From Flavilitoribacter nigricans DSM 23189 = NBRC 102662 (GTDB lineage: Bacteria; Bacteroidota; Bacteroidia; Chitinophagales; Saprospiraceae), in assembly GCF_002646595.1 (NCBI RefSeq), contig NZ_PDUD01000044.1:1-64000 (forward strand): a stretch of DNA of 64,000 nucleotides, given 5' to 3'. Within the stretch, counting starts at the first letter, position 1. The number at the start of each line of letters is the position of its first letter. Positions 52,701 through 61,328 of this stretch are shown here, piece by piece. The notes under the pieces are model-generated. The model worked only from the letters and a program-made list of their open reading frames with translations. It was not told where the DNA came from and did not search any database. The translations under genes and the position numbers were made by a program.

Positions 52701-52884
52701 CTTCGAGGGTATAGGTGCCGTCGAAATCGGTAACCGTACCGGTGCTGGAGTTCTTAATTTGTACGGCGGCTCCGATCAGCGGATCGCCGGTTTCTTCATC
52801 GGTGACGGTGCCGCGGATCGTTCGTTGTCCGATGCCCGCTACCGCGAGTGTAAGGAAGGCCAGGCATAATAGGATTTGCTTCAT
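49738..52884 (-). CDS. susC: SusC/RagA TonB-dependent outer membrane transporter (first copy)
   Basis: 1048 residues. A signal peptide (ends AGIGQ) is followed by a CarbopepD_reg-like domain (IRGTVTDEETGDPLIGAAVQIK, in outline), the classic VLDEVVVVGYGEQKKESVVG segment and a plug with LVDGVERSMADVDPNQVEKI. The 22-strand barrel ends SLGTKVTF. It imports glycan fragments through the outer membrane. It is the first gene of the long minus-strand Sus operon and faces the sulfatase operon across a 341-bp divergent region, so the main locus promoters should lie there. Confidence 0.96.
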   Translation of the reverse strand: MKQILLCLAFLTLAVAGIGQRTIRGTVTDEETGDPLIGAAVQIKNSSTGTVTDFDGTYTLEAEANSLLVFSYVGFQPKEIEIGNQTEINVSLSGATVLDEVVVVGYGEQKKESVVGAISQTTGEDIQQKTGGADLRNALTGLLPGVITLQGSGLPGGGGFSADGDDDATQILIRGQSTWNGDGTPLILVDGVERSMADVDPNQVEKISVLKDASATAVFGVKGANGVILITTKRGAIGKPQLSFETTQSASTISRIHQVLDAPTSLRLKNLAILNEVAVSENSWGFYTPEAVIGLHESQRFPNLFPDTDWYDQITNDWAWSQKYNMNVSGGTKFVKYFGSLSYLHEGDVLRTEDFGQGYDPNFQYDRVNFRSNLDFDITPTTTFSVNLAGYYGQQQRPDGDKFQFWKGVYGMPPTAPVRFADGTWAALEEFDRFDNAVFDINYGGIDKENRVEVNTDFILNQKLDGILPGLSFNARVAFDNLFLTRGDQIQDDDLITKYIDSRIIQDPRFRLDMSPTEADALAEDYEVFVIPAETTSGYNYIKAPYRVVGENVNDFAKNNLSRSLFYQASLNYAQTFGVHSISALALMNRRENARGTAFTNYREDWVGRLTYDYDSRYLLEFNGAYNGSEKFDRQYRFGFFPSAAVGWIVSNEDFFKSSFMNKLKLRYSHGIVGNDDGIERWLYVGGYNITADNWQFGDPFVVNSPYPWRLEGTIPNPEIQWETARKQNIGLELGFFNSDLQLTADYFWENRTNMFLQAQDRNVPIVFGADPVGVNAGEVNTSGYELELKFSKARANGISYWVNANMAYVVDEVIYREDPELTPDYQKQAGYQIGQTRSYLNQPGFITSWDQLYTGVLGLQNEQVLPGDLRQIDYNADGVIDNDDIVPFGYPARPQYTYGISFGGAYKGFSAYVQFYGAFNVNYNVSFGEFFQNNTLAYQVHLDEAWSPELGTTAGATYPHLRFNTGSGKGQFWLGDKSYLKLQNVEIAYNLPTSLTGRLGLTNARIFASGNNLYTWSDILEDRDRPRRTNRDYPLMQRVSLGTKVTF

Positions 52885-53225
52885 AACGCTCAGTGTTTAA
52901 TTATTACGCGCCGAAATTTTTTATGGCAAAGCTTAAGTCTTCCCAAATTTGAAATTAAATTATGCGAGGGTATTGCTCATTTGTTTTTTTGCTATGCTCG
53001 ATCATACAATTGGTGAAAATGAGGCCCGGGCGGCTAATTGAGGATAGGAGGTGCCGTTTAACAAGATGGGAAGGCTAACCGTAGTGTGGATTGGCAGGGA
53101 AGCAACGGAAACCGGTCAAACGGAAATTCCGCACTGGATACCGTCCAGCTGGCGTTTGTTCAATAGCATACTTTTCCGGGACGATTGAGCAACTGGCCGA
53201 CCGGCGGCGGCCGTATTTTCCCACT
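52885..53225. other. Divergent control region between the Sus operon and the sulfatase/hydrolase operon
   Basis: This 341-bp region separates two large divergent operons and is the best place for binding of the HTCS output domain. The left part (52915-53000) is AT-rich. I could not fix a -7 TAnnTTTG element with proper spacing, so no promoter is called. A frame open from 53091 is only the upstream extension of the sulfatase. Confidence 0.5.
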
Positions 53226-54644
53226 ATGAAAAACAAGTCCATCTTCCGTCTGCTCCTTTGGTTAGCGCTGGCCCCGTGGCTGGCTTGTTCTACCGGTGGA
53301 CCGGCCACGACTGCGTCCGAACCGTCCCAACCTTATAATATATTGTTCATCGCCGTGGATGATCTGAACGATTGGACCGGTTTCCTGGGCGGCCATCCGC
53401 AGACCCTTACGCCGAATATGGACCGATTGGCCCGGGAAGGCATGGTATTCGAACGGGCGTACTGTGCAGCATCTGTCTGTAATCCCAGCCGGGCGGCCAT
53501 CATGTCCGGTTTCAGGCCCTCCACCAGTGGGATCTACCACAACGGCGAGGACATGTTCGAAGCGCCCCTGATCCGCGACGGGGTCATGCTGCCCCAGTAT
53601 CTGTCCCGTTTCGGCTACAAAACCCTGTCCCGCGGTAAGATCTACCACACGCCGGCCACCGGCAAACATACCTGGGAGGTGTGGTCACCCGTGAGCGGTG
53701 CTTACGGAAAAGCTGCAAAAGCGCCGGGCCGCATGGCCAACGGCATCCCCACGGGGGAAATGGCGGATAATATGGACTGGGGACCAACGGATGCCGCTTT
53801 GGAGGAAACGCCCGATTTCCTGAACGCCGACTGGGCGGCCCGACAGTTACAGCAAGATCACGACCGGCCCTTCTTCCTCGCCTGCGGTATTTTCCGGCCG
53901 CATTTAAAGTGGCATGTGCCGCGGGAGTTCTTCGATAAATTCGACCCGGAAACGCTTACGCTGCCGCTGGTAAAGGAAGATGATCTGGAAGATGTATCCG
54001 CCGGTGTCCAGCAAGCAACGCGGGAATACCGAACCATCAAAAAGCACGGTAAAGAGGCCGAAGCGGTCCGGGCTTATCTGGCTAGTATCAACTACGCCGA
54101 TGCCTGCATCGGTCATTTACTCGATGCCCTCGAGCGCAGTCCTTACCGCGACAATACCATTGTGGTGCTCTGGGGAGACCACGGCTGGCACCTGGGAGAA
54201 AAACTGCGCTACAAAAAATTCACCCTCTGGGAGGAAGCTTGCCGGATGCCGCTCATCATCAAGGCGCCGGGTATCACGCCGGCGGGAAGCCGCTGTGAAC
54301 GCACCGTCAATTTACTGGACCTGTATCCCACGCTGACGGATCTGGCCAACTTACCCACAAACCAGCAAAACGACGGCCGAAGCCTGGTGCCGCTGCTGCA
54401 AGACCCGGAAACGGCCTGGGATTTCCCCAGCCTCACCCAGATGGGGGAGGGCCGGAACAGCCTGCGGACCGAACGGTTCCGTTACCTGCGCTACGAAGAT
54501 GGCAGTGAAGAACTGTACGATCACCGGCAGGATCCGAGGGAATGGAACAATCTGAGCGAGGATCCTGCCTATCAAAACGATAAAAACCAACTGGCTGAAA
54601 AGATGAATGCGCTTTTAGCCGCTAAAGGAACCAGTAATGAATAA
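53226..54644 (+). CDS. S1 sulfatase, iduronate-2-sulfatase-like, lipoprotein
   Basis: About 472 residues from the ATG at 53226, which gives a clean lipoprotein signal (lipobox WLAC); the 45-codon extension upstream has no signal character. S1 features: NILFIAVDDLNDWTGFLGG, the formylglycine site VCNPSRAAIMSGFRPSTSG, LSRGKIYH, a RPHLKWHVPREFFD segment and LWGDHGWHLGEKLRYKKFTLWEE. The DDLNDW, RPH and GDHGWHLGE motifs are those of the iduronate-2-sulfatase-like branch (S1_7). First gene of the plus-strand operon; its end overlaps the GH2 start by 8 bp. Confidence 0.94.
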   Translation: MKNKSIFRLLLWLALAPWLACSTGGPATTASEPSQPYNILFIAVDDLNDWTGFLGGHPQTLTPNMDRLAREGMVFERAYCAASVCNPSRAAIMSGFRPSTSGIYHNGEDMFEAPLIRDGVMLPQYLSRFGYKTLSRGKIYHTPATGKHTWEVWSPVSGAYGKAAKAPGRMANGIPTGEMADNMDWGPTDAALEETPDFLNADWAARQLQQDHDRPFFLACGIFRPHLKWHVPREFFDKFDPETLTLPLVKEDDLEDVSAGVQQATREYRTIKKHGKEAEAVRAYLASINYADACIGHLLDALERSPYRDNTIVVLWGDHGWHLGEKLRYKKFTLWEEACRMPLIIKAPGITPAGSRCERTVNLLDLYPTLTDLANLPTNQQNDGRSLVPLLQDPETAWDFPSLTQMGEGRNSLRTERFRYLRYEDGSEELYDHRQDPREWNNLSEDPAYQNDKNQLAEKMNALLAAKGTSNE

Positions 54645-56466
54645 CCTATCAAGAATTGCTTTATTTATTTCCTTCCTGGGAGGGGCCGCTTCCTCGCTTT
54701 GGGCGCAAACCTGGTCGATGACCGAGGTGCCATTGCAGACCCCATGGGCGGAGGAAGTGGACCCCGACCAGGTCTTAGCCGAATATCCCCGCCCGATCAT
54801 GGTACGGCCGGACTGGATGAACCTGAACGGGCTCTGGCAATTCAAGGAAGCTGTGGCCGGAGAAAAATTACCCTTCGGTACGGAGCTAGAAGAACATATC
54901 CTGGTCCCCTTTCCCTGGGAATCGGCCCTGTCGGGCGTTCGAAAACAGTTCGATTCCTACCGGGCCATCTATCGCCGGACCTTCGACCTGCCGGAAAACT
55001 GGTCTGCGGAGCGGATCCTGTTGCATTTCGGAGCGGTAGACTGGGAAGCAACCATCTACGTGAACGGACGTTGTGTCGGCATCCATCAGGGGGGCTACGA
55101 TGCCTTTTCTTTTGATATTACGGCTTTCCTGGAAGAGGGGCAGCAGGAAGTGATCGTAGCGGTTTACGATCCGGGTACCGCCGAGGGGATCACCGTGGGC
55201 AAACAGAACAATGACCGCTTCTCCGATCCGCAGCGCTATGCCTATGCGCCCGCTTCGGGGATCTGGCAGACCGTCTGGCTGGAACCGGTACCCGAAAAAT
55301 ACATTGCCGACCTCAAGATCATCCCGGATATCGACCGGGAAGCGGTAATGGTGACGGTGAATGCTTCGACGCAGCGAACCAACGAGCTGCGGGTAAGCGT
55401 AAAAGCGCTGGACGGTACCTCTACGGTGGGAACCGCCACGGGGAAATTCCATACACCCATTCGACTGCCCATCCCGGATCCTACCCTCTGGACCCCGGAT
55501 ACCCCCTTCCTGTACGATCTGGAGATCAGCGTTGTTGATAGCACCCGTACGCTGGATCAGGTGCGCAGCTATGTAGGCATGCGCAAGATCAGCATGTCCC
55601 CTTATAAAGGAATACAACGACTGATGCTGAACGACGAATTCGTCTTTCAGATGGGCCCGCTGGATCAGGGCTACTGGCCGGATGGACTATATACCGCTCC
55701 GACCGATGCGGCCTTACGCTGGGATGTGGCCCAGATCAAGGCTTTCGGCTACAATATGGTGCGCAAGCACATCAAGGTGGAGCCGCAACGCTGGTATTAC
55801 TGGTGTGATAAACTGGGGCTTCTCGTCTGGCAGGATATGCCGAGTACTTTCAAAAAAAGGACCGAAGTGGAAAAAACGGTTTTCGAACAGGAACTGCTGC
55901 GCATGGTGAAATCCCACTGGAATCATCCGTCGATCATTAACTGGATCGTATTTAACGAGCACTGGGGCGCTTACGACGTAGAACGGCTTACGGAAATGGT
56001 CATGGCTCTCGACCCTTCCCGTCTGGTAACGGGCAACAGCGGCATCGATGCGGGACGTCCCGATGTGGATTACGCCGTGGGCCATATCAAGGATAACCAC
56101 AGTTACCGGCCACCATCGGTCCCTTTCGGGAATACCCAACGGGCGGTGGTTAACGGGGAATACGGGGCGATCGGGTATCTGGCGGACGGCCACGTCTGGG
56201 ATACGGACGGCCCCTGGGTACACTATAACTACGCGGACAAAGCCGCCGCCACCGCCGAGTATATCCGCTTCATCGAAATGATCTATGGTTTTCAGGAAGA
56301 GGGGCTCAGCGCGGCGGTCTACACCCAGTGGACCGATCTGGAAAACGAAATGAACGGGATCTATACCTACGACCGAAAGGTCATTAAGCTGGAGCGGGAA
56401 CAGGTGACGAATGCCAACCGGTCCACCTACGCGCAGGATCGCCTGAAAGCAAAATATCCGGAATGA
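54637..56466 (+). CDS. GH2 family glycoside hydrolase (beta-galactosidase type)
   Basis: 609 residues, short for GH2 because only the three core domains are present: jelly-roll (RPDWMNLNGLWQFK), immunoglobulin-like, and the catalytic barrel. The signal peptide ends SLWAQ. The predicted acid/base is E441 in WIVFNEHWG and the nucleophile E508 in VVNGEYGAIGY. GH2 includes beta-galactosidases, beta-glucuronidases and beta-mannosidases; the first fits an alpha-galactosidase locus best but is not proven. It overlaps the sulfatase genes at both ends (8 bp and an ATGA overlap), showing tight translational coupling of desulfation and chain trimming. Confidence 0.93.
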   Translation: MNNLSRIALFISFLGGAASSLWAQTWSMTEVPLQTPWAEEVDPDQVLAEYPRPIMVRPDWMNLNGLWQFKEAVAGEKLPFGTELEEHILVPFPWESALSGVRKQFDSYRAIYRRTFDLPENWSAERILLHFGAVDWEATIYVNGRCVGIHQGGYDAFSFDITAFLEEGQQEVIVAVYDPGTAEGITVGKQNNDRFSDPQRYAYAPASGIWQTVWLEPVPEKYIADLKIIPDIDREAVMVTVNASTQRTNELRVSVKALDGTSTVGTATGKFHTPIRLPIPDPTLWTPDTPFLYDLEISVVDSTRTLDQVRSYVGMRKISMSPYKGIQRLMLNDEFVFQMGPLDQGYWPDGLYTAPTDAALRWDVAQIKAFGYNMVRKHIKVEPQRWYYWCDKLGLLVWQDMPSTFKKRTEVEKTVFEQELLRMVKSHWNHPSIINWIVFNEHWGAYDVERLTEMVMALDPSRLVTGNSGIDAGRPDVDYAVGHIKDNHSYRPPSVPFGNTQRAVVNGEYGAIGYLADGHVWDTDGPWVHYNYADKAAATAEYIRFIEMIYGFQEEGLSAAVYTQWTDLENEMNGIYTYDRKVIKLEREQVTNANRSTYAQDRLKAKYPE

Positions 56467-57917
56467 TGCAATACTGGACCATTACGATACTCCTGATTAT
56501 CCTGCTGGGCCTGGCCTGCGGTGTGGCGGAAAAAACAGGGCAGACTCCTTCGGCCCGGCCGAACGTGCTGTTCATCACCGTGGACGATATGAACGGCTGG
56601 GGGGTAAAATCAACCTACCCACAGGTAAAGATGCCTTCTTTTGAAAAGCTGCGATCGCAAGCCGTCAATTTTACCAGGGCGATCTGTCCGGCCCCCGTTT
56701 GTGTACCTTCCCGGGCGGCCTTTTTCAGCGGGGTGGCTTCTTACCGGACCGGGGCCTATTACAACGGTTGTGATCCCTGGCGAAGCTCGGAGATTCTCCG
56801 GGAGGCGGAAAGTATTCCGGAGTGTTTTAAACGAAACGGATATAATACTTTTGGCCGGGGCAAGATCTTTCACGCCCAACTGGCGGAAGGCCGGGAGGAG
56901 GCAATGTTCAACAATCGCCCGATTTACAAAGGCGGGTTCGGTCCATTCGGGCCGGAAGCGGACTGGGTTGGCGGCAAGGGGAGATTCCAGTCCGTCACCC
57001 CCTGGGAAGGACCGGATACGGATTTCCCGGATGTAGTCAATGCCGAGGCTGCTGTAGCGTTTTTGCAGCAATCCCACGAAGCTCCTTTCTTCTGCTATCT
57101 GGGACTCTGGCGTCCCCACACGCCTTACACTGCACCCAAAAGATTCTTTGAGCAGTACGCAGGCGTGGAACTGCCTTATCCCGATGGTTTCCGGGCGGAC
57201 GATCTCGACGATATACCGGCTATGGGCCGGGATCTGATCGATTCCCTCGGTTTCTTCGGGGCAACGCTAGCGGAGAGAAGAGAGACCTTTCGACGCATGA
57301 TCTACGGCTACGCAGCCACCAGTTCGTTTGCGGACTGGTCCGTCGGCCGGGTGATCGAGGCCCTGGACGGCACGTCTTACGCGGATAACACCATTGTGAT
57401 CGTGGCCTCCGATAATGGTTACCACATGGGGGAAAAGTTTAAATGGCAGAAAGGCACGCTCTGGGAATTGTCCGCCTATTCACCACTGCTGATCCGCCTG
57501 CCCAACGGACGGAAAATGGAATTGCCCCACACCGTCAATCTGCTGGACATTTATCCCACCCTGGTCGATTATTGCTCGCTGGATCCGCCCACGCATTCGC
57601 TGGACGGCAACAGCCTGCTGCCGCTGATCGAAGATCCCGATCAGGAAAGAGCGCCCAGTTTCATGACCTACGGGGAGGAATACTCCTCCGTCAGTGACGG
57701 CCACTATCGCTATATCCGCTATCCGGACGGGACGGAAGAACTGTACGATCATGAGTCTGATCCTCACGAATGGCGCAATCTGGCCAGCGCGGATTATCGG
57801 GAGGTCATGGACCGGCTGGCCCGATCCATTCCCAAAACTTTCGCGCCCTCGCTGGGTGGCCGCACCGAAGCGTTCCAAAAGATCAGAAATGTGAACCTTA
57901 GTCCCGGCGGCGATTAA
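56463..57917 (+). CDS. S1 sulfatase, iduronate-2-sulfatase-like
   Basis: 484 residues. A lipoprotein-type signal (lipobox GLAC) is followed by NVLFITVDDMNGWGV, the formylglycine site VCVPSRAAFFSGVASYRTG, FGRGKIFH, GLWRPHTPYTAPKRFFEQY, and metal-binding ASDNGYHMGEKFKWQKGTLWE. The RPHTPY and GYHMGEKFKWQK motifs place it near the S1_7 branch, like the first gene of the operon. The two are clearly different in sequence and may remove sulfate from different positions. The start codon overlaps the GH2 stop (ATGA). It is followed by the fusion gene after 80 bp. Confidence 0.94.
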   Translation: MMQYWTITILLIILLGLACGVAEKTGQTPSARPNVLFITVDDMNGWGVKSTYPQVKMPSFEKLRSQAVNFTRAICPAPVCVPSRAAFFSGVASYRTGAYYNGCDPWRSSEILREAESIPECFKRNGYNTFGRGKIFHAQLAEGREEAMFNNRPIYKGGFGPFGPEADWVGGKGRFQSVTPWEGPDTDFPDVVNAEAAVAFLQQSHEAPFFCYLGLWRPHTPYTAPKRFFEQYAGVELPYPDGFRADDLDDIPAMGRDLIDSLGFFGATLAERRETFRRMIYGYAATSSFADWSVGRVIEALDGTSYADNTIVIVASDNGYHMGEKFKWQKGTLWELSAYSPLLIRLPNGRKMELPHTVNLLDIYPTLVDYCSLDPPTHSLDGNSLLPLIEDPDQERAPSFMTYGEEYSSVSDGHYRYIRYPDGTEELYDHESDPHEWRNLASADYREVMDRLARSIPKTFAPSLGGRTEAFQKIRNVNLSPGGD

Positions 57918-57997
57918 GCTAATCAACGGCGTTGATCATAGTGTGCCGGTTAGAAGGCTACTCCATTTTAAAGACTTTAAACGACCAGAAAATACCG

Positions 57998-60490
57998 ATG
58001 AAACGACTTTTTACCCTTTTTATTTTAAGCTGGATCCTTCCCACCGGACTGCAAGGTCAGGGCGAGACCATGACCACTTCGGAGATCCGGATCCGCGATC
58101 CCTTCATTCTGACGGATACCAGTACGGGTACTTACTATATGTACGCCCAGATGCACAATCGGCAGGATGATGCGGACGCTCCCCAGGGGGTTGAGGTTTA
58201 CACGAGCCGGGATCTGAAAAACTGGACACCGCCCCGGACCGTACTTCGTTTGCCCGCCGGCTGGAGAAGTGTCTGGGCCCCGGAGGTACACGCCTACCGG
58301 GGCAAATACTATTTGTTCGTAACCCTCACCTCGGAGGAGAAGATCACGGAGAACCCCAACTCCAGGAACGGAGAAACGCAATGGCAACGGGGCACGCACG
58401 TCTTCCGGGCGGATTCGCCTACCGGCCCCTTTACTGCCCTTCGGGATGCGGCCCATACCCCCGCCGAATGGATGAGCCTGGACGGCACCCTGTTTACCGA
58501 AAATGACCGGCCCTATATGGTATTCTGCCACGAATGGGCCCAAACACTGGACGGTACCATGGATGTCGTGGAACTCCGACCGGACCTCTCCGATCCGGTA
58601 GGGGAGCCCCGACTTTTATTCCGGGCTTCCGAAGCGCCCTGGGTGCGCAATATGCAGGATGTGGGGATCAAACGCAACGGCCTGGTTACCGACGGCCCGG
58701 CTTTCTACCGGAATAAAAAAGGAGCACTGATCATGATCTGGTCCAGCTTCGGAGATCACCAGTACGCGATCGGTCAGGCGATTTCCCGTAGCGGATCGGT
58801 ATTTGGACCCTGGGAACAAATTGCGGAACCGCTGGTGCGGGCCAACGGTGGGCATGGCATGTTCTTCCGGGACCTGGACGGTCAGTTGCAACTGGCTTTC
58901 CATCAACCCAACGGCGGGGGAAAAGAACGCCTGCATCTGGCTCCCGTACGGGAAAACGACGAGGGATTGCTGGAATTGAAGCGCCCCAACATCGTCTTCA
59001 TTTTTTCGGATGATCTGAGCTTTCGGGATCTCAGCGCCTATGGCCAGCTCAATTACCGGACGCCCAATCTGGATGCACTCCTCCGGGAATCTACCCGCTT
59101 TACCCAGGCTTATGCCGGAGCCCCCGAGTGCGCGCCTTCGCGGGCGACCATGCTGACGGGCCTGCACGTCGGGCGGGCGCCGATCCGACTCAATAGCAGC
59201 GCCCGGGGTTTTGAACCGCTGCCGGCGGACAGTTATACCTTTGCCGAAATGTTGCAAAAGGCAGGCTATCGTACCGGCGTGGTGGGCAAGTGGGGACTGG
59301 GCTATAAGGATACCGCGGGACGTCCGACCCGGCAGGGTTTTGATTACCACTTTGGCTACCTGACCCACTACGAAGCGCATTCATACTTCCCGTTACAACT
59401 GTACGAAAATGGCCGGGAGGTTCCCCTGCCGCAAAATGCCGGCCACCATATTCAAATGCTCTATGATAAACAACGCAGCCGGCAGCAGTCGGACTACGAA
59501 CTATTGTACGATACCACGGGAAAACTGGTGAAACTGGACAACCGGGCCGATGCGAAAAAGACGGACCGGAAGGGTGCCGTATACGCACCGGATCTACTGG
59601 ACGAAAAGGCGCTGCAATTCATAACGGATAACCGGGAACAGCCCTTTTTGCTGTATTACACCACCAATCTGCCGCATGGGCCCACCATCGTGGATGATCT
59701 CCGCCAAATGACCGGTCAGCGTGAAAAGCAGTTAACCGCCAGAGAGTGGGGCGCTATGGTCGAACGGCTCGATATTTCGGTCGGAAAGATCGTCCGGAAG
59801 CTTAAAGAAGAGGGGCTGTACGAGCGTACCGCGATTGTTTTTGCCTCGGATAACGGTTACTCCATGCACGGCCCGGTAGCGCAGGCTGATGGCAGTCGCG
59901 TGTGGCTGGACGACCGGGATCTGGCCAATAAAGGACCTTTTCGCGGCGGAAAGTTTGGGGTGCTGGAAGGAGGGATGCGGATTCCCTTTTTTATTCATCT
60001 GCCCGGTCAGGAAGGGGCGCAAATGGTGAGTACGCCGGTCTGGCTACCGGATCTGTTCCCGACTTTCGAAGCACTCGCCGGAACGGAAGTTTCGGATACC
60101 CTTGATGGCTACGATCTGCTGCCTGTACTGGCCGGAGACCAGGATGCGATCCCCGCCGATCGGCTTATGTACTTCTACAAGCAAAACGAACAGGCGCTCC
60201 GGCAGGGGCCGTGGTTCGTCTATAGGGATCATCCCGATCAGCCGGTACAATTGTATCTGCCGGAGGAGGATCAGACGCTTTCCGTTAATCTTGCCGATTT
60301 CTATCCCAACGAAGCCGCGACTTTCAAAGCCAAATTGGATACGATCCACACTCCCCATCCCTGGTACTGGAATCCCGGCGACACGGCCGAACAGTTTGAA
60401 GCCAAAAAGCAACGGGCGGAAGATACCGGTCAGGTGATCAAACGCTACCGGCCGAACGGTTTGGAACTGATGCCCTGGGAACGGAGATAG
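57998..60490 (+). CDS. GH43-like glycoside hydrolase fused to an S1 sulfatase
   Basis: An 831-residue bifunctional protein from the ATG at 57998; the longer frame from 57932 adds 22 residues before the signal peptide. After the signal (ends LQGQG), residues 28-325 are a five-blade GH43-type propeller with aspartates at D34 (IRDPF), D162 (SLDGTLF) and D232 (VTDGPAFY); D232 stands where most GH43 enzymes have glutamate. With no linker, the S1 sulfatase starts at about residue 328 (KRPNIVFIFSDDLSFRD). It has the formylglycine cysteine C378 in ECAPSRATMLTGLH, GVVGKWGLGY and FASDNGYSMHG. The sulfatase half lacks its own signal, so it depends on the fusion. Both halves look intact. Confidence 0.93.
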   Translation: MKRLFTLFILSWILPTGLQGQGETMTTSEIRIRDPFILTDTSTGTYYMYAQMHNRQDDADAPQGVEVYTSRDLKNWTPPRTVLRLPAGWRSVWAPEVHAYRGKYYLFVTLTSEEKITENPNSRNGETQWQRGTHVFRADSPTGPFTALRDAAHTPAEWMSLDGTLFTENDRPYMVFCHEWAQTLDGTMDVVELRPDLSDPVGEPRLLFRASEAPWVRNMQDVGIKRNGLVTDGPAFYRNKKGALIMIWSSFGDHQYAIGQAISRSGSVFGPWEQIAEPLVRANGGHGMFFRDLDGQLQLAFHQPNGGGKERLHLAPVRENDEGLLELKRPNIVFIFSDDLSFRDLSAYGQLNYRTPNLDALLRESTRFTQAYAGAPECAPSRATMLTGLHVGRAPIRLNSSARGFEPLPADSYTFAEMLQKAGYRTGVVGKWGLGYKDTAGRPTRQGFDYHFGYLTHYEAHSYFPLQLYENGREVPLPQNAGHHIQMLYDKQRSRQQSDYELLYDTTGKLVKLDNRADAKKTDRKGAVYAPDLLDEKALQFITDNREQPFLLYYTTNLPHGPTIVDDLRQMTGQREKQLTAREWGAMVERLDISVGKIVRKLKEEGLYERTAIVFASDNGYSMHGPVAQADGSRVWLDDRDLANKGPFRGGKFGVLEGGMRIPFFIHLPGQEGAQMVSTPVWLPDLFPTFEALAGTEVSDTLDGYDLLPVLAGDQDAIPADRLMYFYKQNEQALRQGPWFVYRDHPDQPVQLYLPEEDQTLSVNLADFYPNEAATFKAKLDTIHTPHPWYWNPGDTAEQFEAKKQRAEDTGQVIKRYRPNGLELMPWERR

Positions 60491-60539
60491 GGGAGCGGGC
60501 ATCCGGATTCCAAAATTACTTTTAGCAAACCGACCAATA

Positions 60540-61328
60540 ATGGATAAACGCCAAGACATTTTACAGACCTTATTGTTGCTCATCAGCTTGTCGATACTGG
60601 GCTGCCGGACCACCGCGCCCGAACTGGCCCCGGTCCTGGAGCCGGGCTTCCAATGGCTTTTCAACGGAGAAAACCTGGATGACTGGTACACCGTGATCGA
60701 TGAGAAGGGGGTCGAAAAGGACCTGTTTGCCGTAGAGCGGGATCAGATCCACGTCTACAAAAACCAAACGGCACTTTCCACCCAATCTTTCGGCGGCCTC
60801 ATAACCCGGCAGGAATACAGCGATTTCATCCTCACCTTTGAGTACAAATGGGGCGAAAAGAAATTCCAACCGCGTCATGAATTCGTGCGCGATGCCGGCG
60901 TCATTTTCCACATGCACGGCGAGGATATCATCTGGCCAAATGGCGTAGAATGTCAGATCCAGGAAGGGGATACCGGTGATCTATGGCTGATCGGCACCCG
61001 CGCCGGCTCCCGGGTACAACCGGTGATCCGGAATTATGCACCCGGCGGACGACTGGAAGTGCGGGGCGAACGGGGACAGCGTTTCAGCCGCTTCCATCGC
61101 GCCTACAGTTGGGAAGTACCCGGCTGGAACCGCGTGGAATTGCAGGTCCGGCGGGATCAGGCCAGGTTTCTGGTCAACGGACACCTCGTGAACGAAGCGA
61201 TCGACATGCAATACTGGGACGAGACCACCGCCGCCTGGCAACCGCTGACGTCCGGCAAGATCCTGTTGCAGGCGGAAGGGGCGGAGATCTATTATCGCAA
61301 CATTCAGATTAAAGGCTATCCAGAATGA
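60540..61328 (+). CDS. DUF1080 (3-keto-disaccharide hydrolase-like) lipoprotein
   Basis: 262 residues. A lipoprotein signal (lipobox ILGC) is followed by the concanavalin-like DUF1080 fold: WLFNGENLDDWYTVID, GGLITRQEYSDFILTFEYKW, the acidic AGVIFHMHGEDIIWPNGVECQIQEGDTGDLWL core, given in outline, and a final GKILLQAEGAEIYYRNIQIK strand. Recent work links the family to cleavage of 3-keto-glycosides made by Gfo/Idh-type oxidases. The oxidoreductase in this locus is cytoplasmic, so a direct partnership is not evident. It follows the fusion gene by 49 bp and overlaps the next gene by 4 bp. Confidence 0.9.
   Translation: MDKRQDILQTLLLLISLSILGCRTTAPELAPVLEPGFQWLFNGENLDDWYTVIDEKGVEKDLFAVERDQIHVYKNQTALSTQSFGGLITRQEYSDFILTFEYKWGEKKFQPRHEFVRDAGVIFHMHGEDIIWPNGVECQIQEGDTGDLWLIGTRAGSRVQPVIRNYAPGGRLEVRGERGQRFSRFHRAYSWEVPGWNRVELQVRRDQARFLVNGHLVNEAIDMQYWDETTAAWQPLTSGKILLQAEGAEIYYRNIQIKGYPE

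Noticed and set aside
53091-53225. 45-codon N-terminal extension of the first operon sulfatase
   Set aside because: It is basic and without signal character, while the ATG at 53226 gives a normal lipoprotein signal.
52885-53225. Bacteroidota sigma-ABfr promoter (TAnnTTTG) for the Sus operon
   Set aside because: TTTG-containing stretches exist but none has a matching -33 element at proper spacing.
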